Positions 1 through 8,760 of a DNA stretch of 64,000 nt are shown here, in pieces. Under the pieces are notes generated by a model. That model had not been told where the DNA came from. It did no database searches and worked only from the letters and a program-made list of their open reading frames with translations. Each line of letters opens with the position of its first letter. The first letter of the stretch is position 1. The DNA is taken from contig NZ_JH976537.1 in NCBI RefSeq assembly GCF_000309385.1, forward strand, positions 5,849,388 to 5,913,387. The letters are read 5' to 3'. This stretch comes from Nodosilinea nodulosa PCC 7104. Its GTDB lineage: Bacteria > Cyanobacteriota > Cyanobacteriia > Phormidesmidales > Phormidesmidaceae. Both the position numbers and the translations under genes were made by a program.

Positions 1-119
1 CGCTGAGGGCGTTAAATCCCTGGAGCGCCGGGATAAACCGCTGCAAAAAGGGCGTTACCGTCAGCAGTGCGAAGTAGCCAAACACCACCGAGGCACCCCG
101 GCCAGCAGCTCCAAAATCG
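1..119 (-). other. Open frame running off the left edge, possible membrane protein start
   Basis: On the minus strand an open frame enters from the degraded transposase at about 119 and runs to the window edge. Its residues (SVVFGYFALLTVTPFLQ and onward) are hydrophobic and unlike any transposase, so the transposase remnant appears to end here and a different protein begins or resumes. A GTG near 126 could start it, but no ribosome site is clear. I do not recognise the family and only about 40 residues are visible. Confidence 0.25.
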
Positions 120-761
120 ACCTGCACGAGCTGAACCTGCTCCGATACCTTGGCTTCAGCCGCCGTCAACGTCGTCAGCCAGCGATAGCTTTCTTTCTCC
201 TCTATCGGTTTATGCTGATGTCGCTCTTGAGCCGAGCGGTCTTTCTGTTTTACCGGGGGAACCGTCACGCACCCAGGTGTGTTGATGCAGCAGGCCCAGG
301 GGCTCACCTGCTCCGCTGACCGCAAAACAGTTATGAACTTTGATCCCTTGCTGTTGGGTTTGATTGAGATAGCCCAGGCCAGTGGTTTGCGGATGACTCG
401 TAAAATCAAAGTCGGTACTATCTTGAATCGACAACACCGTCTCACAACCTCGGGCTCGGGCGACGGTGCCCTCGCTATGACTGTTGAGAATCGCCTCACT
501 GCTCACCGTAGGGTTTGACCAAAATCGGTAAATGCTCTGCGCTTCGCTACTGGTTTGACTCGCTAACGGCACACTGGCCGTGGGATGTCGGCTCAGTGCC
601 GTTACAATCTTGCGCAGGCGTTTTGCGTGGCGCAGGTCTTGGAAATGACGGGGATTGATGTCTTAGCTCATCCAATCGTTCATGGCTTGGCTGACGGTTA
701 CAACGGCTTTTATCTTCCCGCAAATGGTTCCCCAAATGCCCGTCCTGTAACGCTTAGACAT
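120..761 (-). pseudogene. Degraded Tn5/IS4-type transposase
   Basis: The minus strand from the ATG at 761 reads as the N-terminal half of a Tn5-like (IS4 superfamily) transposase. The segment HPTASVPLASQTSSEAQ, the phrase IYRFWSNPTVSSEAIL and the first catalytic aspartate in SIQDSTDFDFTSHP match the family. An in-frame TAA lies at 663-665. A one-base frameshift near 225-240 moves the frame from TERPLGSRATSA to the expected QHKPIEEKESYRWL. The match stops at about 120, so the catalytic second half is absent. This is a dead fragment and no intact terminal repeat is visible. Confidence 0.75.
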
Positions 762-779
762 ATTTGTGCCTAACGGATA

Positions 780-901
780 GCTCCTTGGAGGGGTGCCCGA
801 AGGGCGGGGTGGGTTAAACCTACGGCAAAATACAAGCTTCTAGATAGGGTGAGTTGCCATGCTGGCCTAGACAACCCACCCCTACCCCTCCCAAGGAGGG
901 G
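780..901. repeat. Palindromic GC-rich intergenic repeat
   Basis: The left arm (TCCTTGGAGGGGT ... GGGGTGGGTT, 782-815) is mirrored by the right arm (AACCCACCCC ... CTCCCAAGGAGG, 870-900), so the whole can fold into a long imperfect hairpin. It has the look of a short non-autonomous repeat of the kind common in cyanobacterial spacers. The remaining spacer up to 1014 shows nothing else that I can identify. Confidence 0.5.
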
Positions 902-1014
902 ACAGTGGGCCTGCTTTGCCAAGGTCTTTTCTTATCCCGAATTCAGGTTGAATAACATGACGAAGGCTATATGGCTACATAACCCCGGCCCTAGCCCCAG
1001 AGAAAAGGCCCCAG

Positions 1015-1040
1015 AAAAAAGGCGCGGCCAGCGCCGCGCC
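1015..1040 (-). terminator. Rho-independent terminator of the HhoA-type protease gene
   Basis: Read on the minus strand, an 8-bp GC stem (GGCGCGGC / GCCGCGCC, four-base loop, 1021-1040) is followed directly by six T residues (1015-1020). It lies 43 bp downstream of the protease stop codon. Confidence 0.75.
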
Positions 1041-1083
1041 CGACTGCATCAGCACCGCCAGACGGCGGCGCTGGGTAGATGCA

Positions 1084-2352
1084 TTACTGGTTCGGCACGT
1101 TGCCTGGACGCACCGTAAGGGTTTGCTCGCGGCCATCGCGCCGCAGGGTAACCGACAGCTCCTGTCCCACGGTGGACTGCTCTACGACCTGCTGCACGGC
1201 ACCGCCATCTTTGACCGGCTGGCCGTCGATCGCCACAATCACATCCCCCGCCCGCAGGCCGGCCCTGGCCGCAGGGGAGTTGGGCATGACCTGGGCCACC
1301 AGCACCCCCTCGTCGTCCTGCACGGTAAAGGGGCGATTGGGCCTGCTGTTGATGTTTTGCTTCATCTCTGGCGACAGAGTCACCATCTGAATGCCCAGGT
1401 AGGCGTGCTCGGCGTGGCCAGTGGCCACCAGCTGACTGCTGATGCGCTGCACGGTGTTGATGGGAATGGCAAAGCCAATGCCCTGGGCGCCCTGAATAAT
1501 GGCGGTATTGACGCCAATCACTTCGCCGTTGAAGTTGAGCAGCGGGCCACCGGAGTTGCCGGGGTTGATGGCGGCGTCGGTCTGAATGAACTCAACCCGC
1601 TTGTCGGGGATGCCAACATCGCGGCTGGAGCGCCCAGTGGCGCTGATAATGCCCGCCGTCACGGTGCTGTCGAGGCCCAGGGGGTTGCCAATGGCGATCG
1701 CCCCATCGCCGGGCTGGAGCTGGTCGGAGTTGCTAAACGTTACGGGGGGCAGGTCATTGGCGTCGATTTTAATCACCGCAACGTCGGTGACCGGGTCGGA
1801 ACCCATCACCCGACCGACAAAGCTGCGTCCGTCCTTGAGGGTGACCTGCACCTGGTCGGCCCCGTCTACCACGTGGGCGTTGGTGATAATTTGTCCATCG
1901 GCGGAGGCCACAAACCCTGAGCCTACGCCGCGCTGCACCTGCTCGCCCTGGGGCTGGCTGTTGCCAAAGAACTGGCGAAAAAACGGATCTTGAAAGATGG
2001 GCGGCAGACTGGTCTGCACCGTGCGAGAGGCATCAATGCGCACCACCGACGGCCCCACTCGGCGCACGATGTCGGCGATCGCATTGGGGGTAGAGACCGA
2101 GGGCGCAATGGCCACAGCGGCGGGGCGATCGCTGCTCGGAGGCTGCATCTCGCTGGTCTGGGTGTCGCTATCCTGGCGGCTCAGAAGGCCGTTGTTCCAA
2201 AACACGTCGGTGGCGGTGGGCTGGCTGCTGGCCGAGGGCTGCACCAGGGCGCTGAGCGCCTGCCCCCCGATGGTGATCCCTGCCCCTAGCAGCACCAAAG
2301 CCAGCGATTTGGCCAGAGGCTGCCCGCCGCGCCCAAACTCATCCTTCTCCAT
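1084..2352 (-). CDS. hhoA: HtrA/Deg-family serine protease (HhoA type)
   Basis: Envelope quality-control protease of the trypsin-like DegP/HtrA family. The catalytic triad is visible: His in ITNAHVVDG, Asp in [10 protein letters not shown] and Ser in [10 protein letters not shown]. One PDZ domain follows (from about MKQNINSRP to the end, with [17 protein letters not shown]). A hydrophobic segment near the N-terminus ([19 protein letters not shown]) is a signal peptide or anchor. An upstream ATG at 2445 exists, but the ATG at 2352 has a good ribosome site (AAAGGA, 8 nt upstream), so I start there, giving 422 residues. A strong terminator follows. Cyanobacteria usually carry three paralogues (HtrA, HhoA, HhoB); assignment to HhoA rather than HhoB is uncertain. 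Confidence 0.9.
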   Translation of the reverse strand: MEKDEFGRGGQPLAKSLALVLLGAGITIGGQALSALVQPSASSQPTATDVFWNNGLLSRQDSDTQTSEMQPPSSDRPAAVAIAPSVSTPNAIADIVRRVGPSVVRIDASRTVQTSLPPIFQDPFFRQFFGNSQPQGEQVQRGVGSGFVASADGQIITNAHVVDGADQVQVTLKDGRSFVGRVMGSDPVTDVAVIKIDANDLPPVTFSNSDQLQPGDGAIAIGNPLGLDSTVTAGIISATGRSSRDVGIPDKRVEFIQTDAAINPGNSGGPLLNFNGEVIGVNTAIIQGAQGIGFAIPINTVQRISSQLVATGHAEHAYLGIQMVTLSPEMKQNINSRPNRPFTVQDDEGVLVAQVMPNSPAARAGLRAGDVIVAIDGQPVKDGGAVQQVVEQSTVGQELSVTLRRDGREQTLTVRPGNVPNQ

Positions 2353-2476
2353 TGTTGTGTCCTTTCGGGAATCTCGCATGATAGGTCTAACCATAGCCCC
2401 ATGGTATGGCGGGTCAGTGGCGCGATCGTGGCGAAGCTGTGACACTTTGCCCTCAGGCCCTCAGGCCCAGGGGCCG

Positions 2477-3382
2477 CTAGTATTTAATCCGATCGCGGTC
2501 TTTGTCGGGGGCGGCGTGCTTGACCACAAAGTCGATGATTTTGCCCGCCACATCGATATCGGTGGCCGTTTCAATGCCCTCCAGACCGGGGGACGAATTG
2601 ACCTCCATCACCACCGGGCCGTGGTTGGAGCGCAGCAGGTCGACTCCGGCCACCCGCAGGCCCATGGCCTTGGCGGCGCGAATGGCGGTACTGCGCTCTT
2701 CGGGGGTGAGGCGCACCCGGCTGGCCGACCCGCCCCGGTGCAGGTTGGAGCGAAACTCGCCGGGGGCTCCCTGGCGCTTCATGGCGGCCACCACCTTGTC
2801 GCCGATCACGAAGCAGCGGATGTCCATGCCGCCCGCCTCTTTGATAAACTCCTGCACCAGAATGTTGGCGTCGAGGCCGCGAAAGGCCTCAATCACCGAC
2901 TTGGCCGCCTGCTGGGTTTCGGCCAGCACCACCCCAATGCCCTGGGTGCCCTCCAGCAGCTTGATCACCAGGGGGGCGCCGCCAACGATGTCTACCAGGC
3001 CGTCAATGTCTTTGGTGGAGTGGGCAAACCCCGTCACCGGCAGGCCAATGCCCCGCCGGGCCATGATCTGGAGCGACCTGAGCTTGTCGCGCGACCTGGA
3101 AATGGCCATGGAAGTATTGGCCGTAAATACCCCCATGATCTCAAACTGGCGCACCACCGCCGTGCCGTAGAAGGTGTTCGACGCGCCAATGCGGGGGATC
3201 ACCGCGTCAATGTCCACCAGGGGCTGGCTCTGGTACATGACCTTGGGCTGGTGGGAGGTGATGTTCATGTAGCAGCGCAGGTGGTCAATCACCTGGATCT
3301 CGTGGCCGCGCTCCTCCCCAGCCTGCTTCAGCCGCCGGGTCGAATAGAGGGCGGCATCCCTGGATAAAATCGCAATTTTCAT
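2477..3382 (-). CDS. rimK: RimK-type ATP-grasp ligase
   Basis: ATP-grasp enzyme of the RimK family, which adds glutamate residues to the C-terminus of ribosomal protein S6 or, in some lineages, to other acceptors. At 301 residues it has the usual RimK length. It shows the preATP-grasp start ([18 protein letters not shown]), the nucleotide-binding stretch around [19 protein letters not shown] and the metal-binding end [15 protein letters not shown]. The next gene downstream (3413-3886 lies upstream in transcription, 30 bp away) is the RimK-associated protease, so the two probably form one operon. The true substrate in this organism cannot be read from sequence. Confidence 0.92.
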   Translation of the reverse strand: MKIAILSRDAALYSTRRLKQAGEERGHEIQVIDHLRCYMNITSHQPKVMYQSQPLVDIDAVIPRIGASNTFYGTAVVRQFEIMGVFTANTSMAISRSRDKLRSLQIMARRGIGLPVTGFAHSTKDIDGLVDIVGGAPLVIKLLEGTQGIGVVLAETQQAAKSVIEAFRGLDANILVQEFIKEAGGMDIRCFVIGDKVVAAMKRQGAPGEFRSNLHRGGSASRVRLTPEERSTAIRAAKAMGLRVAGVDLLRSNHGPVVMEVNSSPGLEGIETATDIDVAGKIIDFVVKHAAPDKDRDRIKY

Positions 3383-3412
3383 AGCGCTTTAGGCGTCATC
3401 CTCGGGGGTGGT

Positions 3413-3886
3413 TTAGGGGTAATCATGGGTCAAAGGGGGCGATTCGGGAAGGGGGTGCAGGTACGATCGCCCCGGATCCACCAGGTAGCGGCGGCGCACC
3501 GCCTGCCGTCCCAGCAGCATCCGAAAGCCCATTTCGTCGCGATTGGTCAAGGTCAGCTCAATGGCCCATACCGAACCACCCACCTGCACCTGGGCGTCAA
3601 TCACCGGGCGCAGCTCCTCCTGCCCGCCCGAGTTGCGCACCACCCGCTCGTCTAAGAGCGCAGCTTCGGCGGTGACAATGTAATCGTCGTTGCGCTGAAT
3701 GGGGTGGGCCTGAAAGCGTACCATCGCCCTGCCGCCCCGCTCAAACCGCTCCACCGCAAAGGCGTGGAGGGCCGACGATCGCGCCCCCGTATCAATCTTA
3801 GCCTTGATGGCATGAACCCCCAGCCCCGGCAGGGCGATCCATTCTCGCCAGCCAATGATGGCAGCCGGTGCAGCACCAGAATTCAT
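3413..3886 (-). CDS. RimK-associated aspartic/zinc-type protease (PF05618 family)
   Basis: A 157-residue protein of the family annotated as ATP-dependent zinc protease (PF05618), often found beside rimK; the fold is retropepsin-like. The diagnostic segment is IGWREWIALPGLGVHAIKAK followed by IDTGARSSALHA, where the D-T-G-A loop is the predicted catalytic motif. The later phrase RRYLVDPGRSYL is typical of the family's C-terminus. It is transcribed immediately upstream of rimK with a 30-bp gap. A role in trimming RimK-added tails is suggested by the pairing, not shown here. The start at 3886 has only a weak ribosome site. Confidence 0.82.
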   Translation of the reverse strand: MNSGAAPAAIIGWREWIALPGLGVHAIKAKIDTGARSSALHAFAVERFERGGRAMVRFQAHPIQRNDDYIVTAEAALLDERVVRNSGGQEELRPVIDAQVQVGGSVWAIELTLTNRDEMGFRMLLGRQAVRRRYLVDPGRSYLHPLPESPPLTHDYP

Positions 3887-3940
3887 ACCGCCGTTGAGAC
3901 CATAACAGGGAGCATAGCAGGACGGAAGCTAGGGGTCAGG

Positions 3941-5689
3941 TTAGGGGGCGGCGGTGGCCCCTTCCCCAACGCGATTGGGCGAGGGAGAAGCGCTGGGAGC
4001 AGGGGGCAAGGCGGGGGGAATGTCGTCCACCAGGCTGAGCCAGTAGGGGTCCATTCCCAGGGCATCGGCAAAGGCGGGCTGAAGGGCGGGCTGAAACCGC
4101 TGGTCGCCCTCCAGGGTGAGCTTGAAGTAGGCCAGTCCCAGCACCTGCATGTAAGACCATACCAGCTCGGGGCGCACCCCGATAATCTCCGGCGGAATAG
4201 CCAGGGGCTGATCCCCGGTGGCCACATCGCCAATGGTGGAAAAATGGGTGCCTCGGTCGATCAGCAGCAGGTAGCGATCGGGGGTGGTCAGCCAGGTGAA
4301 GGGCACAATCTGCTCCGGAAAGGCCGGGGCAATGGTGTCGGCGGTGCCTCCCACAATCATCACGGGCCGATCGATCCGGCCGTAGCCGGTCGGCCCAAAC
4401 AGGGCGCTGCCGATCGGATTGATCACAAAAATCGATTTTACCCGGCGATCGGTCAGGCTCGCGCCGGGATCGCCTAGGTGCGCCACCTGGCACTGGAGCA
4501 GCAGCGAGGGATTAAAGGACAGGGTGCCGGGGGGACAGGCCGCAGCCAGACCGGCCAGGTCAAAGGTCGCTCCGGCCAGTGCCAGCGCCGTGTAGCCCCC
4601 AAACGACTGGCCCACAACTCCCACTCGGCTCAAATCGAGCTGCCCTCGAATAGGAGAGGGGCTTTTGTTGAGGCGATCGAGGGTGTTGAGGGTGAGGGAC
4701 ACATCGCGGGGGCGACGCAGGAACTCTTCGTCTTGCACCACCGCGTCCGATCGCCCTGCCAGCAAGGCGTAGAGCTGCTGATCGTTGCTGCCGGGATGCT
4801 CCAGGGTGGCCACCGCAATGCCCCCCTCGGCCAGGTACTCGGCCAGGTAGGCATAGCTGTTGCGGGTGCCACCCAGCCCGTGGGAGATCACCACCAGCGG
4901 AAAGCCCTGGCGGGGAACTCCCCGCCGCCCCGGCTGGACCTGGGGCAGGTAAAGCTGCACCGGGCGCGGCAGGCCGGGCACCACCACCCGAATCAGATCT
5001 ATGCCGTACTGGCGCTCGCTCTGAACCAGCCGCAGCAGCGCCGCCGCATCGACTGGATTGGCCTCGGCCTCTTGCTTAGCCAAGGCCTGCACCTCCGCAA
5101 AGGCCGCCTCTGACTGCAAAACCGCCTGGTTGATCTCCTGGGCGATCGCCAATCCCTCCACTAGGTCAATTCGAATCGCAACGGTGGGGTAGGTTTTGAG
5201 GACGTTGAGCAGGGTAAAGCCCGACTCAGGGTCAGCGGCGGCCAAAATGAGCGCCCCCCGCAGAGCCTGTACGTTGGCCTGGCGCACCGGCGTTTGCACG
5301 ACCCGGCTGAGCTGCTCCAGCAGCAGCACCCCCTGCTCGGTATAGAGAAACTGAGCCACGGCCACGGGGCTGAGGGTAGCCGGGGTAGTCAGCACCTCGC
5401 GCACCTGGCTGAGCTGAGCGTCGGAGAGCTGGAGCTGCCGGCTGTAGATTTTGAGCTGAGGCGTCAGCTCTCCAGTGGCCGCAAATTGCTCCAGATCGGC
5501 AATCGGAATCGATCGCTCCAAGATGCCGTAGGACACCAGCAGCGCCTCGGCGGCCTGGCCCGGGGTTGCCGTCACCAGAGCGCCCACCAGCCCCAAAGCC
5601 CCGACCAAACTGCGCCGCAGCCAGGGCCGGGCAGCCTGCGCTGAGGAGGGTATCAAGGGGTGCCTTAGGGGAGGGCCGTTGAGGGTCAC
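3941..5689 (-). CDS. Secreted alpha/beta hydrolase with DUF1400 N-terminal domain
   Basis: A 582-residue cyanobacterial-type hydrolase. After a basic, hydrophobic signal peptide (RRSLVGALGLVGALVTATPGQA) comes the DUF1400 domain (about residues 45-200) and then a dienelactone-hydrolase-like alpha/beta domain. The oxyanion region is VVISHGLGGTRNSYAYLAEY, the nucleophile elbow is G-Q-S-F-G in VGVVGQSFGG, and a late Asp (GGTADTIAP) and His (DRGTHFSTI) complete the likely triad. The substrate is unknown; related proteins are described as lipases or esterases. The start codon is GTG at 5689 with no clear ribosome site, so the N-terminus could be some residues shorter. It precedes the protease/RimK pair. 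Confidence 0.85.
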   Translation of the reverse strand: MTLNGPPLRHPLIPSSAQAARPWLRRSLVGALGLVGALVTATPGQAAEALLVSYGILERSIPIADLEQFAATGELTPQLKIYSRQLQLSDAQLSQVREVLTTPATLSPVAVAQFLYTEQGVLLLEQLSRVVQTPVRQANVQALRGALILAAADPESGFTLLNVLKTYPTVAIRIDLVEGLAIAQEINQAVLQSEAAFAEVQALAKQEAEANPVDAAALLRLVQSERQYGIDLIRVVVPGLPRPVQLYLPQVQPGRRGVPRQGFPLVVISHGLGGTRNSYAYLAEYLAEGGIAVATLEHPGSNDQQLYALLAGRSDAVVQDEEFLRRPRDVSLTLNTLDRLNKSPSPIRGQLDLSRVGVVGQSFGGYTALALAGATFDLAGLAAACPPGTLSFNPSLLLQCQVAHLGDPGASLTDRRVKSIFVINPIGSALFGPTGYGRIDRPVMIVGGTADTIAPAFPEQIVPFTWLTTPDRYLLLIDRGTHFSTIGDVATGDQPLAIPPEIIGVRPELVWSYMQVLGLAYFKLTLEGDQRFQPALQPAFADALGMDPYWLSLVDDIPPALPPAPSASPSPNRVGEGATAAP

Positions 5690-5704
5690 AGGGTTACCAG
5701 GTCA

Positions 5705-6193
5705 CTAGCGGGCGGTCGCCACAGGATGCTCGAGAACGTAATCCAGGAACCCTTCACAGGCATCGAGCAGCAGCTCGATAACGTAAGTAAAACCTTCGGG
5801 ACCGCCGTAGTAGGGGTCGGGCACCTCGCGATCGGGGTGGGTACGGCAGTAGTCACAAATCATCCGCACGCGATCGCGGTGCTGGCCTGCCGGGTCCAGG
5901 GCCAGAATGTCGCGATAGTTCTGGCGATCCATAGCCAGAATATAGTCGAAGCGATCGAAGTCAGCGGCATTGAACTGGCGCGCCCGACCCACCAGATCGA
6001 TTCCCCTGGCTTTAGCGGCCTGGGTCATGCGGCGATCGGGGGGGCTACCCACGTGGTAGCTGGCGGTACCCGCCGAGTCGCACACCACCCGCTCGCCCAG
6101 CTGCCGCTGCGCAATCAGGTAGTTCATAATATTTTCAGCCGAGGGCGACCGGCAGATATTGCCCAGGCAGACAAATAAAAGGCGGGTGGTCAT
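5705..6193 (-). CDS. Low-molecular-weight protein tyrosine phosphatase
   Basis: Cytoplasmic phosphatase of the LMW-PTP family at the normal length (162 residues). The P-loop C-x5-R-S is intact near the N-terminus (FVCLGNICRS: Cys9, Arg15, Ser16), and the general-acid loop DPYYGG appears near residue 125. In bacteria these enzymes dephosphorylate tyrosine kinases of exopolysaccharide systems or act on stress-related substrates; no such kinase lies in the window. It is co-directional with the nucleoid-protein gene, 12 bp downstream of it, and with the DUF1400 hydrolase, which suggests one transcription unit. Confidence 0.93.
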   Translation of the reverse strand: MTTRLLFVCLGNICRSPSAENIMNYLIAQRQLGERVVCDSAGTASYHVGSPPDRRMTQAAKARGIDLVGRARQFNAADFDRFDYILAMDRQNYRDILALDPAGQHRDRVRMICDYCRTHPDREVPDPYYGGPEGFTYVIELLLDACEGFLDYVLEHPVATAR

Positions 6194-6205
6194 AGGGCTG
6201 AGGGT

Positions 6206-6550
6206 CTATAGGCCTGGCAGGTTGAGGCCGCCAGTGAGCAGCTCCATGCGATCGCGCATGGTGGCCGTCGATTTTTCGTAGGCGTCTTTCATCGCCGTTG
6301 CCACCAGATCAGAGAGTACCTCGGCCCCCTCGTTGAGCGCTTCGGGAGCAATGGTGACGCCCTTGGGCTCCTGGTTGCCGCTCATCGTCACTTTGACCAG
6401 ACCACCGCCCGACTCGCCTTCGATCTCCATTTGCTCCAGCTCTTCCTGCAGCTGCTTGGCCCCCTCTTGAATCTGCTGGGCTTTCTTGAAGGCTTCGGTC
6501 AGCTCCTTCATTTTGCCTAACCCAAACCCAAATCCTTGACCTTGTGACAT
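6206..6550 (-). CDS. YbaB/EbfC-family nucleoid-associated protein
   Basis: A 114-residue DNA-binding protein of the YbaB/EbfC family, which forms tweezer-like dimers and coats the nucleoid. It shows the N-terminal glycine-rich lead, the helix [20 protein letters not shown], the segment [16 protein letters not shown] and the C-terminal [17 protein letters not shown] typical of the family. It is the first gene of a minus-strand run and faces a plus-strand gene across a 297-bp spacer. Confidence 0.92.
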   Translation of the reverse strand: MSQGQGFGFGLGKMKELTEAFKKAQQIQEGAKQLQEELEQMEIEGESGGGLVKVTMSGNQEPKGVTIAPEALNEGAEVLSDLVATAMKDAYEKSTATMRDRMELLTGGLNLPGL

Positions 6551-6847
6551 GGAGTTTCTCTCGAACGTACAGCGTGCTGGTGGCGTCGCGTCAATCAGCT
6601 ATACGATTCTAGCGCCCAGCGGCAAAATCGAAGAGACTATACCCAGTCCAGATCGGCGTCTATTGTTTTTTAACCGCTAAAATGCCCCTGCTGGCGGTTG
6701 AACTGCCCGCCGTGGCGCTGGTAAAAAGTAGGGTTATCTACCCTTGGCTGGGGGTTAGGCAAAACCTTAGGCTCTTAAATATAGAAAGCTCTATACAGAC
6801 AGCTTCGAGTTGCCCACCTTAGCGCCAAGCGTAAAACGCGTAAAACC
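6551..6847. other. Divergent promoter region
   Basis: This 297-bp spacer separates the divergent ebfC-like and DUF1825 genes and must hold both promoters. It is locally AT-rich around 6655-6690 and 6770-6800. I see no repeat, hairpin or recognisable operator in it. Confidence 0.4.
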
Positions 6848-7165
6848 ATGGGATTTTTTGATTCAGAAATTGTCCAGCAGGAGGCCATGCAGCTGTTTCA
6901 GGATTACCAATCGCTGGTTCAGCTAGGAGGCAGCTACGGTAAGTTCGATCGCGAGGGCAAAAAGATGTACATTGCCCAAATGGAAGCGATGATGGATCGT
7001 TACCACATTTTTATGAAGCGCTTCGAGCTATCCGAAGACTTTCAGGCCCAAATGACCGTAGAGCAGCTCAAAACTCAGCTGGGCCAGTTTGGCATGACCC
7101 CCGACATGATGTTTCAGCAGATGCAGCAGACCCTAGAGCGCATGAAAGCAGAAATCGAGACCTAA
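6848..7165 (+). CDS. DUF1825 family protein
   Basis: A 105-residue protein beginning MGFFDSEIVQQEAMQLF, a start highly characteristic of the DUF1825 family found across cyanobacteria and plastid-related lineages. It is predicted to be soluble, helical and methionine-rich (MYIAQMEAMMDRYHIFMKRF). No biochemical role is established that I know of. It is followed 48 bp later by the DUF815 ATPase in the same direction, so they may be co-transcribed. Confidence 0.9.
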   Translation: MGFFDSEIVQQEAMQLFQDYQSLVQLGGSYGKFDREGKKMYIAQMEAMMDRYHIFMKRFELSEDFQAQMTVEQLKTQLGQFGMTPDMMFQQMQQTLERMKAEIET

Positions 7166-7213
7166 GCCCGGCAGCCTCCAGCATTGTTAAACCGATAACT
7201 AGGATATAACGGC

Positions 7214-8509
7214 ATGCAAGAGATCGCTGCCGCCCAGGGCGAAGTGCAGCAGTACCGCCGCCGCCTGGATGGGCTATTGCTCTACGGAGGCACGTTTCAA
7301 ACCCCCGTTGGGCAAGCATTTGCGGCGCTGCTTGCGGCGCTCCAGTCGGGCGATGCTGGCCTGAGCTTAACCGCCTACGGAGGCTGGTTTCAGGCCCTGG
7401 CGGCGGCGGGTACAAGCTGGGGCAATCACCTGCTGCGGCAGATTGTCTACGCCGAAAATCCCTTCACGGCCCAGGCCCAGCGCCACAGCTATAGCGATCT
7501 GACCCCAGCCCTGATCGAGGCTGCCCGCCACGATCTGGCGCAGCTGCAGGCGCTTTATCAGCTCGATGGCGCTCGGGTGTCGGGGTGGGTACAGGCGATC
7601 GCGCGCCTACCCGAGCCCCCTGTTGTCTGGGCGATCGCGCCAGAAGCTGCCTCGCCACTGCCGCTGCCGGCGGCGGCCCCCTGGGCTGAGGCTGTAGCCG
7701 AGCTGGCGGCGCACTACCGCCGCCACGGCGCCGGGGTGTTTGCCCAGTACCGTGCCTTTAGCTGGCGCGATGGCCAACTCCAGGGCATTGCCGAACCCGA
7801 TCCGATTCGTCTGGATCAGCTCACCGCCTATGACCATCCCCGGCAGCAGCTGGTGCAAAATACCCTGGCCCTACTCAAGGGCTACCCGGCCCTCAATGTG
7901 CTGCTCTACGGCAGCCGGGGTGCGGGTAAGTCGTCGCTGGTCAAGGCGCTGGTGAATGAGTACGCGCCCCAGGGGCTGCGGCTGGTGGAGGTGGCCAAGG
8001 GCGACCTGCAGGCTCTGCCCGAGATTGTAGGAGAACTGCGATCGCGGCCGCAGAAGTTCATTATTTTTGTCGACGACCTTTCCTTTGAGGAAGACGACGA
8101 TACGTTTAAATCCCTCAAGGTGGTGCTGGAGGGCAGCACCACCGCCCGCCCCGCCAATGTGGTGGTCTACGCCACCTCCAACCGTCGCCACCTGGTGCGG
8201 GAATTCTTTAGCGATCGCCCCCGCCCCAGGGACCAGGACGAGGTGCAATCCTGGGACACCATGCAGGAAAAGCTGTCCTTCAGCGATCGCTTTGGCCTCA
8301 CCCTCACCTTTGAGCCTGCCGACCAGCCCACCTACCTGGCGATCGTCAGGCACCTGGCCCAACAGGCCCAGATTCCTTTGACCGATGAGGAGCTAACGGC
8401 CCGCGCCCTACAGTGGGCCACTCGCCACAACGGGCGATCGGGCCGCGCAGCCCGCCAGTTTATTGACTGGTTAACCGCTGAAATTGGGTTGGGCAATCAA
8501 CCTGGCTGA
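7214..8509 (+). CDS. DUF815-family AAA ATPase
   Basis: A 431-residue ATPase of the DUF815 group (COG2607). The N-terminal 200 residues are a poorly conserved helical region. The AAA core follows with Walker A GSRGAGKSSLVKAL (about residues 233-246), Walker B FIIFVDDLSFEEDD, the sensor/arginine region VVVYATSNRRHLVREFF, and a C-terminal lid with HNGRSGRAARQF. The function is not known; the fold resembles helicase-loader and DnaA-like ATPases. It stands alone after DUF1825 and is followed by repeats. Confidence 0.87.
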   Translation: MQEIAAAQGEVQQYRRRLDGLLLYGGTFQTPVGQAFAALLAALQSGDAGLSLTAYGGWFQALAAAGTSWGNHLLRQIVYAENPFTAQAQRHSYSDLTPALIEAARHDLAQLQALYQLDGARVSGWVQAIARLPEPPVVWAIAPEAASPLPLPAAAPWAEAVAELAAHYRRHGAGVFAQYRAFSWRDGQLQGIAEPDPIRLDQLTAYDHPRQQLVQNTLALLKGYPALNVLLYGSRGAGKSSLVKALVNEYAPQGLRLVEVAKGDLQALPEIVGELRSRPQKFIIFVDDLSFEEDDDTFKSLKVVLEGSTTARPANVVVYATSNRRHLVREFFSDRPRPRDQDEVQSWDTMQEKLSFSDRFGLTLTFEPADQPTYLAIVRHLAQQAQIPLTDEELTARALQWATRHNGRSGRAARQFIDWLTAEIGLGNQPG

Positions 8510-8544
8510 GAACGTCTGGCCAAGACAATTTAGAGGTGACTCGC

Positions 8545-8681
8545 CTGGCCGATTGACTGGCAAAAGGTCTGATGTAGGTAGGTATTGAGCGAAGCGTTCG
8601 CGTAACGTCTCCGGCGGAGAAAACTCAACACCATAAACGGTTTTGTTGGGTTACGCTGGCGCTTCACCTAACCTACGGCAG
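8545..8681. repeat. Dispersed palindromic repeat, family A copy 1
   Basis: Starts with a version of the terminal motif (GATTGACTGGCAAAA, 8551-8565) and continues through arms built on GTAGGTTGGTGTTGAGCG and TGTTGGGTTACGCT to CTACGGCAG. The arms are inverted relative to one another. The same family recurs at about 15.0, 18.5-18.8, 20.5, 25.0, 51.4 and 58.9/60.4 kb. Confidence 0.7.
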
Positions 8682-8683
8682 CT

Positions 8684-8760
8684 AAATCCCCCTTTTTAAG
8701 GGGGGTGTGGGGGATCGGCAGGTGGCTAAAGCTACAGCGACTCACTTTTCAAACGCCCTT
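8684..8760. repeat. Dispersed repeat, family B half copy (left bracket of ParA operon)
   Basis: Contains the cyanobacterial-style CCCCCTTTTTAAGGGGGG hairpin (8689-8706) and then a 52-bp arm (8709-8760) ending TTTTCAAACGCCCTT. The arm is an inverted copy, about 46 of 52 identical, of 11835-11886. It ends exactly against the stop codon of the HAMP-protein gene. Confidence 0.7.

Noticed and set aside
1997-3367. A 456-residue plus-strand open frame opposite the HhoA and RimK genes
   Set aside because: It has no recognisable domain, is rich in His, Gly and Arg as expected for the antisense of GC-rich coding sequence, and covers two genes with clear catalytic motifs.
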